A DNA stretch of 64,000 bases from Winogradskyella sp. (GTDB lineage Bacteria > Bacteroidota > Bacteroidia > Flavobacteriales > Flavobacteriaceae): contig NZ_JABSSU010000008.1 of the NCBI RefSeq assembly GCF_013213835.1, forward strand, positions 124,001 through 188,000, written 5' to 3'. Below the pieces are notes generated by a model. That model saw nothing but the letters and a program-made list of their open reading frames with translations. It ran no database searches and had not been told where the DNA came from. A program made the translations under genes and the position numbers. Within the stretch, counting starts at the first letter, position 1. Each line of letters starts with the position of its first letter. This document shows positions 26,049 to 34,331 of this stretch, one piece after another.

Positions 26049-27116
26049 ATGAGTTACAAAATAACAACAACCAAAGTAGAAAGGTCTAATGTAGACCAAT
26101 TAGATTTTGACAATATTCCATTAGGTACAACCTTTACAGATCATATGTTTATTTCCGATTATGAAAATGGTCAATGGGTAAATCCTAGAATAGTTCCTAT
26201 GGGTATGATACCAACGCATCCAGCAGCAATGGCATTACATTATGGTCAGGCCATATTCGAAGGTATGAAGGCTTATAAAAATGAGAATGGTGAACCAATG
26301 TTATTTAGACCAGACCAAAATGCAAAGCGCTTAAACAAAAGTGCTGACCGAATGGGTATGCCACATTTTCCAGAAGGATTATTTGTAGAAGGTTTAAAAG
26401 AACTCGTAAGTTTAGAACATAATTGGATTCCGCCTAAAGAAGGAAGCGCGTTGTATTTAAGACCTTTTATGTATGCTGATGAACCTTTTATAGGAATGCG
26501 CGCAGCAACCCATTACAAATTTATTATAATGGCATCACCAGCAGGTCCATTTTTTAGCAAGCGCATAAAGTTATGGGCAGAAAAACAATTTATCAGAGCT
26601 GCACATGGTGGAACAGGTGAAGCAAAAGCAGCTGGTAATTACGCTGCTGCAATAAGACCAACTGAGCTTGCAAAGGCAAAAGGTTACGACCAAGTATTAT
26701 GGTTAGATGCTGCTGAGCATAAATACATTCAAGAAGTAGGCACCATGAATATCTTTTTCAAGATTAATGGTGAATTCATTACACCAAAATTAGACGGGTC
26801 TGTTTTAGATGGTATTACTAGAAAAAGCGTTATTGATATATTAAGAGACAAAGGCTTTAATGTAACCGAACGCTTAATTACATTAAATGAAATTAAGCAA
26901 GCCTCACAAAATGGAGAGTTAGAAGAAGCTTTTGGAGCAGGTACAGCAGTTGGTATCGCATACATTCAAGAGATTGGGTTAGAAGGTCAAGTAATTCATG
27001 TTTCAGATGAAAGTCCAGTAGGTATAGAGATTAACGATACTTTAAACGCCATAAAAACAGGGAAACTTGAAGATAGGTTTAATTGGATGTTGAAGACAAG
27101 AAAAGAGTTAGCGTAG
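26049..27116 (+). CDS. ilvE: Branched-chain-type aminotransferase
   Basis: PLP enzyme exchanging an amino group between an amino acid and its 2-oxo acid. Start chosen at 26049 (MSYKITTTKVERSNVDQLDF), because the earlier ATG at 26037 overlaps an inverted repeat. The protein of 355 residues matches fold type IV aminotransferases: HYGQAIFEGMKAYKNENGE, then YLRPFMYADEPFIGM, GEAKAAGNYAAAIRP with the PLP region, and EVGTMNIFFKINGEFITPKLDGSVLDGITRKSV. Its place between E2 and E1 genes suggests it feeds the dehydrogenase complex. Aromatic amino acids may be substrates, but the sequence does not decide this. Confidence 0.88.
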   Translation: MSYKITTTKVERSNVDQLDFDNIPLGTTFTDHMFISDYENGQWVNPRIVPMGMIPTHPAAMALHYGQAIFEGMKAYKNENGEPMLFRPDQNAKRLNKSADRMGMPHFPEGLFVEGLKELVSLEHNWIPPKEGSALYLRPFMYADEPFIGMRAATHYKFIIMASPAGPFFSKRIKLWAEKQFIRAAHGGTGEAKAAGNYAAAIRPTELAKAKGYDQVLWLDAAEHKYIQEVGTMNIFFKINGEFITPKLDGSVLDGITRKSVIDILRDKGFNVTERLITLNEIKQASQNGELEEAFGAGTAVGIAYIQEIGLEGQVIHVSDESPVGIEINDTLNAIKTGKLEDRFNWMLKTRKELA

Positions 27117-27124
27117 AAAATATT

Positions 27125-27237
27125 GGGCGTTACTACAATAGTATTGTGGTCGGGCTTTCGGCAGTCGCTATTTTTTGGTCATTGAGGCATTCGAAATGCC
27201 AAAAAATGAGCTTCAACAAAGCCTCAATCCCTAACGC
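27125..27237 (+). repeat. Structured intergenic element of about 113 bp between the aminotransferase and E1
   Basis: Ends GCGTTA (27127-27132) and TAACGC (27232-27237) pair. Inside, ACTACAAT (27132-27139) pairs with ATTGTGGT (27143-27150) around three bases. ATTGAGGC (27181-27188) pairs with GCCTCAAT (27221-27228). Two further hairpins, GGCATT/AATGCC and TTTTTTGG/CCAAAAAA, compete with that pairing. It is not a terminator and not a recognised riboswitch. It could be a repeat element or a structured RNA. Confidence 0.6.
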
Positions 27238-27258
27238 TGGGTCCGGAATAGCAAGACT

Positions 27259-27283
27259 GTCATTCCTGCGAAAGCAGGAATCT
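27259..27283 (+). repeat. TTCCTGCGAAAGCAGGAATCT hairpin repeat, copy C
   Basis: Perfect 8-bp stem TTCCTGCG/AAAGCAGGAA region, near-identical to copies A and B, about 40 bp before the E1 start. Confidence 0.75.
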
Positions 27284-27332
27284 GAAGTAATAGACTGGAA
27301 TATTAAATGATTCCATTTTCATGAGAAGACAT

Positions 27333-29405
27333 ATGAAAAAAGAAATATTAGAAAAAGGATTTTTGAATCTCTGCACAGCAAAAGCAATGGCAGAATTGTA
27401 TGAAGATAACTTCAAGCAAGTATCAAAATATGTTCACGCAACATCACGTGGTCACGAAGCAATTCAAACAGCTTTGGGTATGCAATTATTACCACAAGAT
27501 TATGCATTTCCGTATTACAGAGATGATGCTATGTTGCTTGCTTTCGGGTTACAACCTTATGATTTGATGTTGCAATTGTTGGCAAAAAGAGATGACCCAT
27601 TTTCTGGTGGAAGAACCTATTATTCGCATCCAAGTTTAAAAGATGCAGATAAGGTTAAAATTCCACATCAATCTTCAGCAACAGGTATGCAAGCCATTCC
27701 AGCTACAGGTGTTGCAATGGGAATGCAATATCTAGAAAAACAATATCTTGAAAATTCAAATGTTACGTTGAGCGCAGCCGGAACGTCTCAAAACCCAATA
27801 ACAGTATGTTCCTTAGGTGATGCATCAGTAACCGAAGGGGAAATTGCAGAAGCATTTCAAATGGCAGCTTTAAAACAAATGCCAATTTTGTATTTGGTGC
27901 AAGATAACGGTTGGGATATTTCTGCAAATGAAGCAGAAACTAGAGCGCAAAATGCAGCTGAATATGCAGCAGGATTTCATGGGTTAGAAGCTATAAGTAT
28001 TGATGGTGCAAACTTTATTGATAGTTATGAAGCCATAGAAAAGGTAATTGCTACGATTAGAAAAGAACGTCGCCCTTTTCTAGTGCACGCTAGAGTTCCG
28101 TTATTAAATCATCATACCTCTGGGGTTCGAATGGAATGGTATAGAGACGATTTAGACGAAGCACGTTCTCGTGATCCTTATCCAGTTTTAAAACAACAAC
28201 TTTTAGACAATGGTTTTTCAGAAAAAGATGTTGAAGCAATAGAGCATTCTGCTAAAGAAAAAGTACAATCAGATTTTGAAGAGGCTTTAAAAGCCGAAGA
28301 CCCAAAACCTGGAGATTTATTTACTCACGATTTTGTTCCAACAACAATTACTGATGAAGTAGGAGAGCGCGAACCTAAAGATGGTGAGCGTGTTGTAATG
28401 GTTGATTGTGCTTTGCACGCTATTGAAGAGTTGATGAGAGAAGAAAAAAAATGCTTGTTGTATGGACAGGATGTTGGTGGAAGACTTGGTGGAGTGTTTA
28501 GAGAAGCAGCAACTTTGGCTCAAAAGTTTGGTGACGATCGTGTGTTTAATACACCAATTCAAGAAGCATTTATTGTTGGGTCTACAGTAGGAATGAGTGC
28601 AGTTGGTTTAAAGCCAATTGTTGAGGTTCAGTTTGCAGATTACATTTGGCCAGGATTAAATCAATTATTTACTGAGGTAAGTAGAAGTTGTTATTTGTCA
28701 AATGGAAAATGGCCTGTAAGTATGATTCTTCGTGTGCCAATTGGAGCTTATGGAAGTGGTGGTCCATACCATTCTTCTTCGGTTGAAAGTGTGATTACCA
28801 ATATTAGAGGTATAAAAATTGCTTACCCTAGCAATGGCGCAGATTTAAAAGGGATTATGAAAGCGGCTTATCACGACCCAAATCCTGTGGTGATTTTAGA
28901 GCATAAGGGCTTGTATTGGTCTAAGGTAAAAGGTACAGATGGAGCAACTTCAATAGAACCTTCCGATAATTATATATTGCCATTAGGAAAAGCTTGGTTA
29001 TTACAAGAGATCTGGAAACAAGAAGATGTTGAAACTCTAACCATTGTTACTTACGGAATGGGAGTGCATTGGGCTTATAATGCTTCTGGTGAATTAGGAA
29101 TGCGTAATCAAATTGAAATTATCGATTTACGAACATTGTTTCCTTTAGATGAAGACACGATTATGAAATCTGTAAAGAAAACAGGAAAATGTTTAGTCGT
29201 TACCGAAGAGCCTTCAAACAATAGTTTTGCAAGAGCATTAGCAGGTAAAATTCAAGAAGAATGTTTTAAATTTTTAGATGCACCAGTTATGACAATCGGA
29301 AGTGAAAATATGCCTGCAATTCCTTTAAATTCTACTTTAGAACAAACCATGATACCTTCAACAGAAAAAGTAAAAATTAAAATAGAAGAGATATTAGCAT
29401 ATTAA
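27333..29405 (+). CDS. 2-oxo acid dehydrogenase E1, alpha and beta fused
   Basis: Decarboxylates a 2-oxo acid with thiamine diphosphate and passes the acyl group to lipoyl-E2. One chain of 690 residues, the fused form common in Bacteroidota. The alpha half (about 1-320) has SLGDASVTEGEIAEAFQMAAL with QDNGWDIS as the thiamine site and RSRDPYPVL near its phospho-loop. The beta half (about 345-690) has LYGQDVGGRLGGVFREA, NTPIQEAFIVGSTVGMSAVG, FADYIWPGLNQL and the C-terminal VTEEPSNNSFARALAG. ATG at 27321 (MRRHMKKE) is an alternative start. The fold resembles branched-chain enzymes. No E3 is in the window. Confidence 0.93.
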   Translation: MKKEILEKGFLNLCTAKAMAELYEDNFKQVSKYVHATSRGHEAIQTALGMQLLPQDYAFPYYRDDAMLLAFGLQPYDLMLQLLAKRDDPFSGGRTYYSHPSLKDADKVKIPHQSSATGMQAIPATGVAMGMQYLEKQYLENSNVTLSAAGTSQNPITVCSLGDASVTEGEIAEAFQMAALKQMPILYLVQDNGWDISANEAETRAQNAAEYAAGFHGLEAISIDGANFIDSYEAIEKVIATIRKERRPFLVHARVPLLNHHTSGVRMEWYRDDLDEARSRDPYPVLKQQLLDNGFSEKDVEAIEHSAKEKVQSDFEEALKAEDPKPGDLFTHDFVPTTITDEVGEREPKDGERVVMVDCALHAIEELMREEKKCLLYGQDVGGRLGGVFREAATLAQKFGDDRVFNTPIQEAFIVGSTVGMSAVGLKPIVEVQFADYIWPGLNQLFTEVSRSCYLSNGKWPVSMILRVPIGAYGSGGPYHSSSVESVITNIRGIKIAYPSNGADLKGIMKAAYHDPNPVVILEHKGLYWSKVKGTDGATSIEPSDNYILPLGKAWLLQEIWKQEDVETLTIVTYGMGVHWAYNASGELGMRNQIEIIDLRTLFPLDEDTIMKSVKKTGKCLVVTEEPSNNSFARALAGKIQEECFKFLDAPVMTIGSENMPAIPLNSTLEQTMIPSTEKVKIKIEEILAY

Positions 29406-29407
29406 AT

Positions 29408-29435
29408 AAAAAGCGACTCATAAGAGTCGCTTTTT
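29408..29435. terminator. Bidirectional terminator between E1 and the SulP gene
   Basis: Stem AAAAAGCGACTC/GAGTCGCTTTTT with a four-base loop, T runs on both strands; the two genes converge here. Confidence 0.92.
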
Positions 29436-29436
29436 A

Positions 29437-31086
29437 TTATAGATTATATTCAGAAAGTGGTTTCGTAAACTCTTCCGGATTTTCTGCAAGATGATATCTT
29501 GGATCATCAATATCTTCTACAATGACTTCATCAAACTTAGGGTTGGCTTTACGTAAAAGTATTTTACAATCTTCACTTAGATGTTTTAGTTTTATTGACT
29601 TTCCTTCAGCTTCATACTTGTTTACTAAATTAAAGATAGCTTCAAGTGCAGAATGATCGGTTACACGAGATTCAATAAAATCTATTTCTACTTTTTCTGG
29701 GTCGTTTTTCACATCAAACTTTGCGTTAAAATTTTGAATAGAACCAAAAAAGAGTGGTCCCCAAATTTCATATGTTTTTGTGCCATCAGATTGCATACGT
29801 TTACGAGCTCTAATCATTGTTGCATTCTTCCAGGCAAATACAAGTGCAGAAATAATAACACCAGCAATAACTGCAACAGCTAAATCTTTCCAAACCGTAA
29901 TGGCAGAAACTGCAATTAAAACAAAGGCGTCAGCTAATGGTATTTTTCTGAGAATTCTAAAGCTACTCCAAGCGAAAGTTCCTATGACTACCATAAACAT
30001 TACACCTACCAATGCGGCAATTGGTATTTGTTCAATTAATGGTGCGCCAAATAAAACAAAGCATAATAAGGCAATAGCTGCAACAGCACCAGATAAACGT
30101 CCACGTCCGCCAGAATCTACATTAATGATAGATTGACCAATCATTGCGCATCCGCCCATTCCGCCAAATAATCCATTCAATATATTTGCTCCACCTTGAG
30201 CGATACATTCACGATTTCCGTTTCCTCGAGTTTCAGTAATTTCATCAACAAGGTTCAAGGTCATTAAAGATTCTATAAGTCCAACTGCTGCAAGAATAAA
30301 TGCAGTAGGCAAAATAGTACTTAGTAAATGACCATCTAATGTGCCAAACAATCCAAATATTTGATCTTGAAAAGTTGGTAATGTGCCTTTTATACCTTCT
30401 TTTCCACCGCGATCAGCAATGAAAGACCCAACAGTACTTACATCGATATCTCCAAAAATAGTTATACATGCAACAACAATTATCGCAATTAATGCAGCTG
30501 GAATTTTTTTGGTCAATTTTGGTAATCCATACATTATTCCCATAGTTAAGGCTACTAGACCAAGCATAGTATATAAGCTTGTCCCGCTCATGTATTGTAA
30601 TTCACCATTTACGAGTTCTTTAAAAAGACCGAGTTGAGCCATGAAGATTACAATAGCTAAACCATTTACAAATCCCATCATTACAGGATGTGGAATTAAA
30701 CGTACAAATTTTCCAAGTTTGAATAATCCAGCCAGTATTTGAATACCACCAACAATCAATAAGGTGATGAATAACCATTGGAGTCCAAGATTATCTATTG
30801 GTGTGTCTAAGGCTAGGCCAACATCATTTCCTTTTTTTATAAGATGCACCATAACAACAGCCATAGCTCCAGTAGCTCCAGAAATCATGCCAGGGCGACC
30901 ACCAAAAAGTGCAGTCACAATTCCCATCATAAAAGCACCATAAAGTCCTACTATTGGTGGTACTTCTGCTATAAAGGCAAAGGCGACTGCTTCTGGTACT
31001 AATGCAAGTGCAACTGTTAAACCTGATAAAATATCGTTCTTAGGGTTCTGTGTGAAGTTTTTTCGAGTGGTTTGACCTAAAATCAT
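29437..31086 (-). CDS. SulP-family anion permease
   Basis: Inner-membrane transporter of sulfate or a related anion such as bicarbonate. Start chosen at 31086 (MILGQTTRKNFTQNPKNDIL), because the longer frame runs through a terminator and a -7 box. The first span has LVPEAVAFAFIAEVPPIVGLYGAFMMG and the signature GRPGMISGATGAMAVVMVH. About 10-12 hydrophobic spans reach about residue 410. A STAS-like domain forms the C-terminus (WGPLFFGSIQNFNAKFD, DFIESRVTDHSALEAI). At 549 residues it is a normal SulP. The carried ion cannot be told from sequence. Confidence 0.9.
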   Translation of the reverse strand: MILGQTTRKNFTQNPKNDILSGLTVALALVPEAVAFAFIAEVPPIVGLYGAFMMGIVTALFGGRPGMISGATGAMAVVMVHLIKKGNDVGLALDTPIDNLGLQWLFITLLIVGGIQILAGLFKLGKFVRLIPHPVMMGFVNGLAIVIFMAQLGLFKELVNGELQYMSGTSLYTMLGLVALTMGIMYGLPKLTKKIPAALIAIIVVACITIFGDIDVSTVGSFIADRGGKEGIKGTLPTFQDQIFGLFGTLDGHLLSTILPTAFILAAVGLIESLMTLNLVDEITETRGNGNRECIAQGGANILNGLFGGMGGCAMIGQSIINVDSGGRGRLSGAVAAIALLCFVLFGAPLIEQIPIAALVGVMFMVVIGTFAWSSFRILRKIPLADAFVLIAVSAITVWKDLAVAVIAGVIISALVFAWKNATMIRARKRMQSDGTKTYEIWGPLFFGSIQNFNAKFDVKNDPEKVEIDFIESRVTDHSALEAIFNLVNKYEAEGKSIKLKHLSEDCKILLRKANPKFDEVIVEDIDDPRYHLAENPEEFTKPLSEYNL

Positions 31087-31109
31087 AATATTGTGCTTTT
31101 GAAAGTCGG

Positions 31110-31117
31110 CAAAGATA
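31110..31117 (-). promoter_or_regulatory. -7 box (TATCTTTG) for the SulP gene
   Basis: Exact TANNTTTG match on the minus strand, 24 bp before the chosen start. It supports the short start. Confidence 0.55.
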
Positions 31118-31154
31118 TAGTATTTAGTTTTAATGCCTAATAAAAGGCTGTAAA

Positions 31155-31185
31155 CCAAAAAAGCATCAGTTAAACTGATGCTTTT
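31155..31185 (-). terminator. Terminator after the DUF4136 gene
   Basis: 12-bp stem AAAAGCATCAGT/ACTGATGCTTTT with a 3-base loop and a T run on the minus strand; ends the DUF5522-hutU-DUF4136 unit. Confidence 0.88.
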
Positions 31186-31207
31186 GAAATTAAATAATTT
31201 TTTATTT

Positions 31208-31768
31208 CTATTCTGTTGGTGGAAATTGCTCCATGGTTTTGGCCACAAACTCTTTTATCCTAGCTTCTTTTTTATCAACATTTCGAGTAACAAGGTAACC
31301 CGTTCCAGATCCTTGCCAGATTAATTCTTTTTTGTTAGTGTCTATGAAGTCTATAAATAGCATACCTTCAGTTCTCGTAGAAACTTGGTTGCCTCCCCAG
31401 CCAAAACCAGGTCCCCAACCCCAGCCCCAACCACCGAAGCCTCCCCAACCCCAGGCACCAGCGCCCCAGGCATTGTTATAGACATTAACACGTTGATTTG
31501 ACTTAGTGAATATACTAATTAGCATGTCTGGATTCTCAGATTTAGTCATTCCTTTCGCTAATAATTCAGCTTCGATAGCTCTTAAAATTCTTCGTTTATC
31601 GATATCACTAATTTCGGCTTTATCAATTCCTGGCTTAAAAAAAGCAAAGGTTTTGTATTGGTCAAAATTTGTTTCTCTGTCATAATCTGCAGCAACTCTC
31701 ACAGAACTACATGATGTTAATAATACAGCAAACAAAAGAATAGGTGCGATTTTAATTAAATTTTTCAT
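31208..31768 (-). CDS. DUF4136 lipoprotein
   Basis: Envelope lipoprotein of 186 residues. The lipobox is LLTSC near residue 20. The DUF4136 domain begins VRVAADYDRETNFDQYKTFAFF and continues ILRAIEAELLAKGMTKSENPDMLISIFTKS. A Gly-Trp-rich insertion in the middle (about 105-125, WGWGGFGGWGWG type) is typical. It ends with GSGTGYLVTRNVDKKEARIKEFVAKTMEQFPPTE. The function is unknown. It lies 11 bp after hutU, so it is probably in the same transcript. Confidence 0.9.
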   Translation of the reverse strand: MKNLIKIAPILLFAVLLTSCSSVRVAADYDRETNFDQYKTFAFFKPGIDKAEISDIDKRRILRAIEAELLAKGMTKSENPDMLISIFTKSNQRVNVYNNAWGAGAWGWGGFGGWGWGWGPGFGWGGNQVSTRTEGMLFIDFIDTNKKELIWQGSGTGYLVTRNVDKKEARIKEFVAKTMEQFPPTE

Positions 31769-31779
31769 ATTGCTTTTTT

Positions 31780-33789
31780 TTAAATGGTTTCTAATAGGTC
31801 GTGATCAACAATATTTGGGATGGTGACTTTTAGATTAGGCTCAACTTCCATTGCACGTTTAATTGCGAAGGTAGCTCCTTCATTTCGTGCCCAATTTCGT
31901 CGAGATATTCCGTTGTTTACATCCCAGAAAAGCATTGATTTTAAGCGTTTTTTAGCTTCTTTACTACCATCAATAACCATGCCGAAACCACCATTCATTA
32001 CTTCTCCCCAACCAACACCTCCACCATTGTGAATACTAACCCATGTTGCGCCTCGAAAACTATCACCAATAACGTTATGAATCGCCATATCTGCTGTAAA
32101 ACGAGAACCATCGTAAATATTTGAAGTTTCACGGTATGGTGAATCGGTTCCAGAGACATCGTGGTGATCACGTCCTAAAACAACATATCCTATTTCACCT
32201 CTTTCAATAGCATCGTTAAAAGCTTTAGCAATCTTCATTCTCCCTTCAGCATCAGCGTATAAGATTCTGGCTTGTGAACCTACGACTAATTTGTTTTCTT
32301 GAGCTCCCTTTATCCATTGAATATTATCGGCCATTTGCTGTTGAATTTCAGAAGGTGAATTCTTCATTATCTCTTCTAAGACCTCACAGGCAATCGCATC
32401 GGTTTTGGCCAGGTCTTCAGGTTTACCAGAACAGCAAACCCAGCGAAATGGGCCAAATCCATAGTCAAAACACATTGGTCCCATAATATCTTGAACATAA
32501 CTAGGATATTTAAACTCTCTTCCGATAGTCGGATTTTCTGCCATAACATGGGCACCGGCTCGGGAGGCTTCAAGTAAGAAGGCGTTTCCATAATCAAAGA
32601 AATAAGTGCCATTTGCCGTATGTTTGTTAATAGCTTTAGCATGACGCCTTAAACTCTCTTGGACTTTTTCTTTGAACAATTCCGGTTGATTAGCCATTAA
32701 ATCGTTAGATTCTTCAAAAGATAGTCCGACAGGATAGTAACCACCAGCCCAAGGATTGTGAAGTGAGGTTTGGTCACTTCCTAAGTCTATCTTAATATTA
32801 GCTTCATCAAATTTTTCCCAAACTTCAACAATATTGCCTAGGTAAGCAATAGAAATGATTTCTTTTTCAGCTTTAGCTTTTTTAACTCTTGAAACTAATT
32901 CATCTAAATCAGTGATTTTTTCGTCAATCCAGCCTTGATCTAAGCGTATTTGAGTGATTTTAGGATTTACTTCTGCACAAACGGTAATACAGCCAGCAAT
33001 ATTTCCAGCTTTTGGTTGCGCGCCAGACATACCACCTAATCCAGACGTAACAAATACGTTACCTTTTGGTTCTTTCTTTATTTTTCTAAATCCATTTAGA
33101 ACAGTAATTGTAGTGCCATGAACAATACCTTGCGGCCCAATATACATGTAGCTTCCAGCAGTCATTTGTCCATATTGAGTTACTCCAAGTGCATTAAATT
33201 TTTCCCAATCGTCCGGTTTTGAATAATTAGGAATCATCATACCATTAGTGACTACAACCCTTGGTGCGTTTTCATGTGAAGGAAATAAACCCAATGGATG
33301 ACCAGAATACATTACCAGAGTTTGCTCATTATTCATCTCTGCTAAATATTTCATGGTTATTAAATATTGAGCCCAATTTGAAAATACAGCTCCATTACCA
33401 CCATAAGTAATTAACTCATGCGGATGTTGCGCTACAGCATAATCTAAATTATTCTGAATCATCAACATTATCGCAGCAGCCTGTTTAGATTTTGCAGGAT
33501 ATTCATCTATAGGTCGTGCATACATTTTATAGTCTGGTCTAAAGCGATACATATATATGCGACCATAAGTGTCTAGTTCTTCTTTAAATTCTGGTAGAAG
33601 TATTGAGTGATGCTTTTTGTCGAAGTAACGTAGTGCATTTTGTAACGCTAACTTTTTTTCTTCAATCGATAAAATATCTTTTCGTTTAGGCGCGTGATTA
33701 ATGTTGGAATCATACACCTTAGGTTGTGGTAATTCATTAGGGATACCTTGTAATATTTGGTCTTTAAATGACAGTTGAGTTGTTTGCAT
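31780..33789 (-). CDS. hutU: Urocanate hydratase
   Basis: Converts urocanate to imidazolone propionate in histidine degradation, with NAD+ as an electrophilic cofactor. The protein of 669 residues has the typical blocks LITYGGNGAVFSNWAQYLITM, LGGMSGAQPKAGNIAG near 250, YGNAFLLEASRAGAH, DYGFGPFRWVCCSGKPEDLA with the active-site Cys, and WVSIHNGGGVGWGEVMNGGFGMVIDG. It is longer than the classic enzyme (about 560), but several longer homologues exist in Bacteroidota. Other hut genes are not in the window. Its start overlaps the DUF5522 stop by one base. Confidence 0.95.
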   Translation of the reverse strand: MQTTQLSFKDQILQGIPNELPQPKVYDSNINHAPKRKDILSIEEKKLALQNALRYFDKKHHSILLPEFKEELDTYGRIYMYRFRPDYKMYARPIDEYPAKSKQAAAIMLMIQNNLDYAVAQHPHELITYGGNGAVFSNWAQYLITMKYLAEMNNEQTLVMYSGHPLGLFPSHENAPRVVVTNGMMIPNYSKPDDWEKFNALGVTQYGQMTAGSYMYIGPQGIVHGTTITVLNGFRKIKKEPKGNVFVTSGLGGMSGAQPKAGNIAGCITVCAEVNPKITQIRLDQGWIDEKITDLDELVSRVKKAKAEKEIISIAYLGNIVEVWEKFDEANIKIDLGSDQTSLHNPWAGGYYPVGLSFEESNDLMANQPELFKEKVQESLRRHAKAINKHTANGTYFFDYGNAFLLEASRAGAHVMAENPTIGREFKYPSYVQDIMGPMCFDYGFGPFRWVCCSGKPEDLAKTDAIACEVLEEIMKNSPSEIQQQMADNIQWIKGAQENKLVVGSQARILYADAEGRMKIAKAFNDAIERGEIGYVVLGRDHHDVSGTDSPYRETSNIYDGSRFTADMAIHNVIGDSFRGATWVSIHNGGGVGWGEVMNGGFGMVIDGSKEAKKRLKSMLFWDVNNGISRRNWARNEGATFAIKRAMEVEPNLKVTIPNIVDHDLLETI

Positions 33790-33953
33790 TACTTCTTTTT
33801 AAGTTTTTCTTTATCGAAACCATATGGGCAATGTCTGCATCCGCTTTCACAGCAATAACCGCGTTTTAGATGATATTGCTCTGTAAAACAGCGATAGCCT
33901 TCAGGTGTTAAATAGTAATCTCCTTCTTCTATTGGGACATATTTCTTCATCAT
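33789..33953 (-). CDS. DUF5522 small cysteine-rich protein
   Basis: Read directly from the sequence: 54 codons, MMKKYVPIEEGDYYLTPEGY then RCFTEQYHLKRGYCCESGCR, then HCPYGFDKEKLKKK. The CCESGCRHCPYGF motif is the signature of DUF5522, probably a metal- or cluster-binding site (inference). The TAA shares a base with the hutU start (TAATG), indicating coupling. The ATG at 33950 may be the real start, because a -7 box (TATCTTTG) ends at 33958. This would leave almost no leader. Function unknown. Confidence 0.85.
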   Translation of the reverse strand: MMKKYVPIEEGDYYLTPEGYRCFTEQYHLKRGYCCESGCRHCPYGFDKEKLKKK

Positions 33954-33957
33954 ATTA

Positions 33958-33965
33958 CAAAGATA
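33958..33965 (-). promoter_or_regulatory. -7 box (TATCTTTG) of the DUF5522-hutU operon
   Basis: Exact TANNTTTG match, 4-7 bp from the two in-frame ATGs; suggests a leaderless transcript. Confidence 0.5.
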
Positions 33966-33977
33966 GCTTAATTTGGA

Positions 33978-34331
33978 TTGATTTTTGCTTTCTATAGAAT
34001 AGTGCTTATAATTTCAAAATATTTAGTGCCGAGAGGTTTTGTTGGACTTACTGTTTTTCCTTTCATGTTTTTAAAGAGTGAAACATTAAAAAGAAACAAT
34101 GTTTTAATAAATCATGAAAAGATTCATCTCAGACAGCAATTAGAGTTGTTAATTGTTCCGTTTTTTATCATTTATGGAATTGAATTCTTGGTAAGGTTAA
34201 TTCAGTATAAATCCAGAAAAGTTGCCTATAGAAATATGTCTTTTGAACGAGAGGCTTATCAGAATGAAGGGGATTTGAACTTCCTTCAAAAAAGAGCATT
34301 TTGGAACTTTATTTATTTTTTTAAAAAATAA
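33978..34331 (+). CDS. Small membrane protein with an HEKIH motif
   Basis: Protein of 117 residues with no recognised name. The start is a non-ATG codon: TTG at 33978 or GTG at 34002. A hydrophobic N-terminus is followed by NHEKIHLRQQLELLIVPFFIIYGIEFLVRL, in which HEKIH has the HExxH pattern of zinc peptidases and sits next to a membrane helix. A tail SFEREAYQNEGDLNFLQKR supplies a downstream Glu. The size is too small for a full known peptidase domain, so catalysis is uncertain. It converges on the T9SS gene with an 11-bp overlap. Confidence 0.65.
   Translation: MIFAFYRIVLIISKYLVPRGFVGLTVFPFMFLKSETLKRNNVLINHEKIHLRQQLELLIVPFFIIYGIEFLVRLIQYKSRKVAYRNMSFEREAYQNEGDLNFLQKRAFWNFIYFFKK

Noticed and set aside
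14922-27283. Clustered short repeats as a CRISPR array
   Set aside because: Copies are irregularly spaced between genes with no unique spacers of constant length and no cas genes.
27083-27310. Plus-strand frame of 75 codons between the aminotransferase and E1
   Set aside because: Runs through the structured element and a hairpin repeat, so it is not a gene.
28120-28135. GGGGTTCGAATGG resembling a tRNA T-arm
   Set aside because: Lies inside the E1 frame, with no acceptor stem or anticodon arm around it.
31086-31248. Extra 54 N-terminal residues on the SulP gene
   Set aside because: They cross a terminator stem, a -7 box and the end of the DUF4136 gene; SulP proteins start near 31086.
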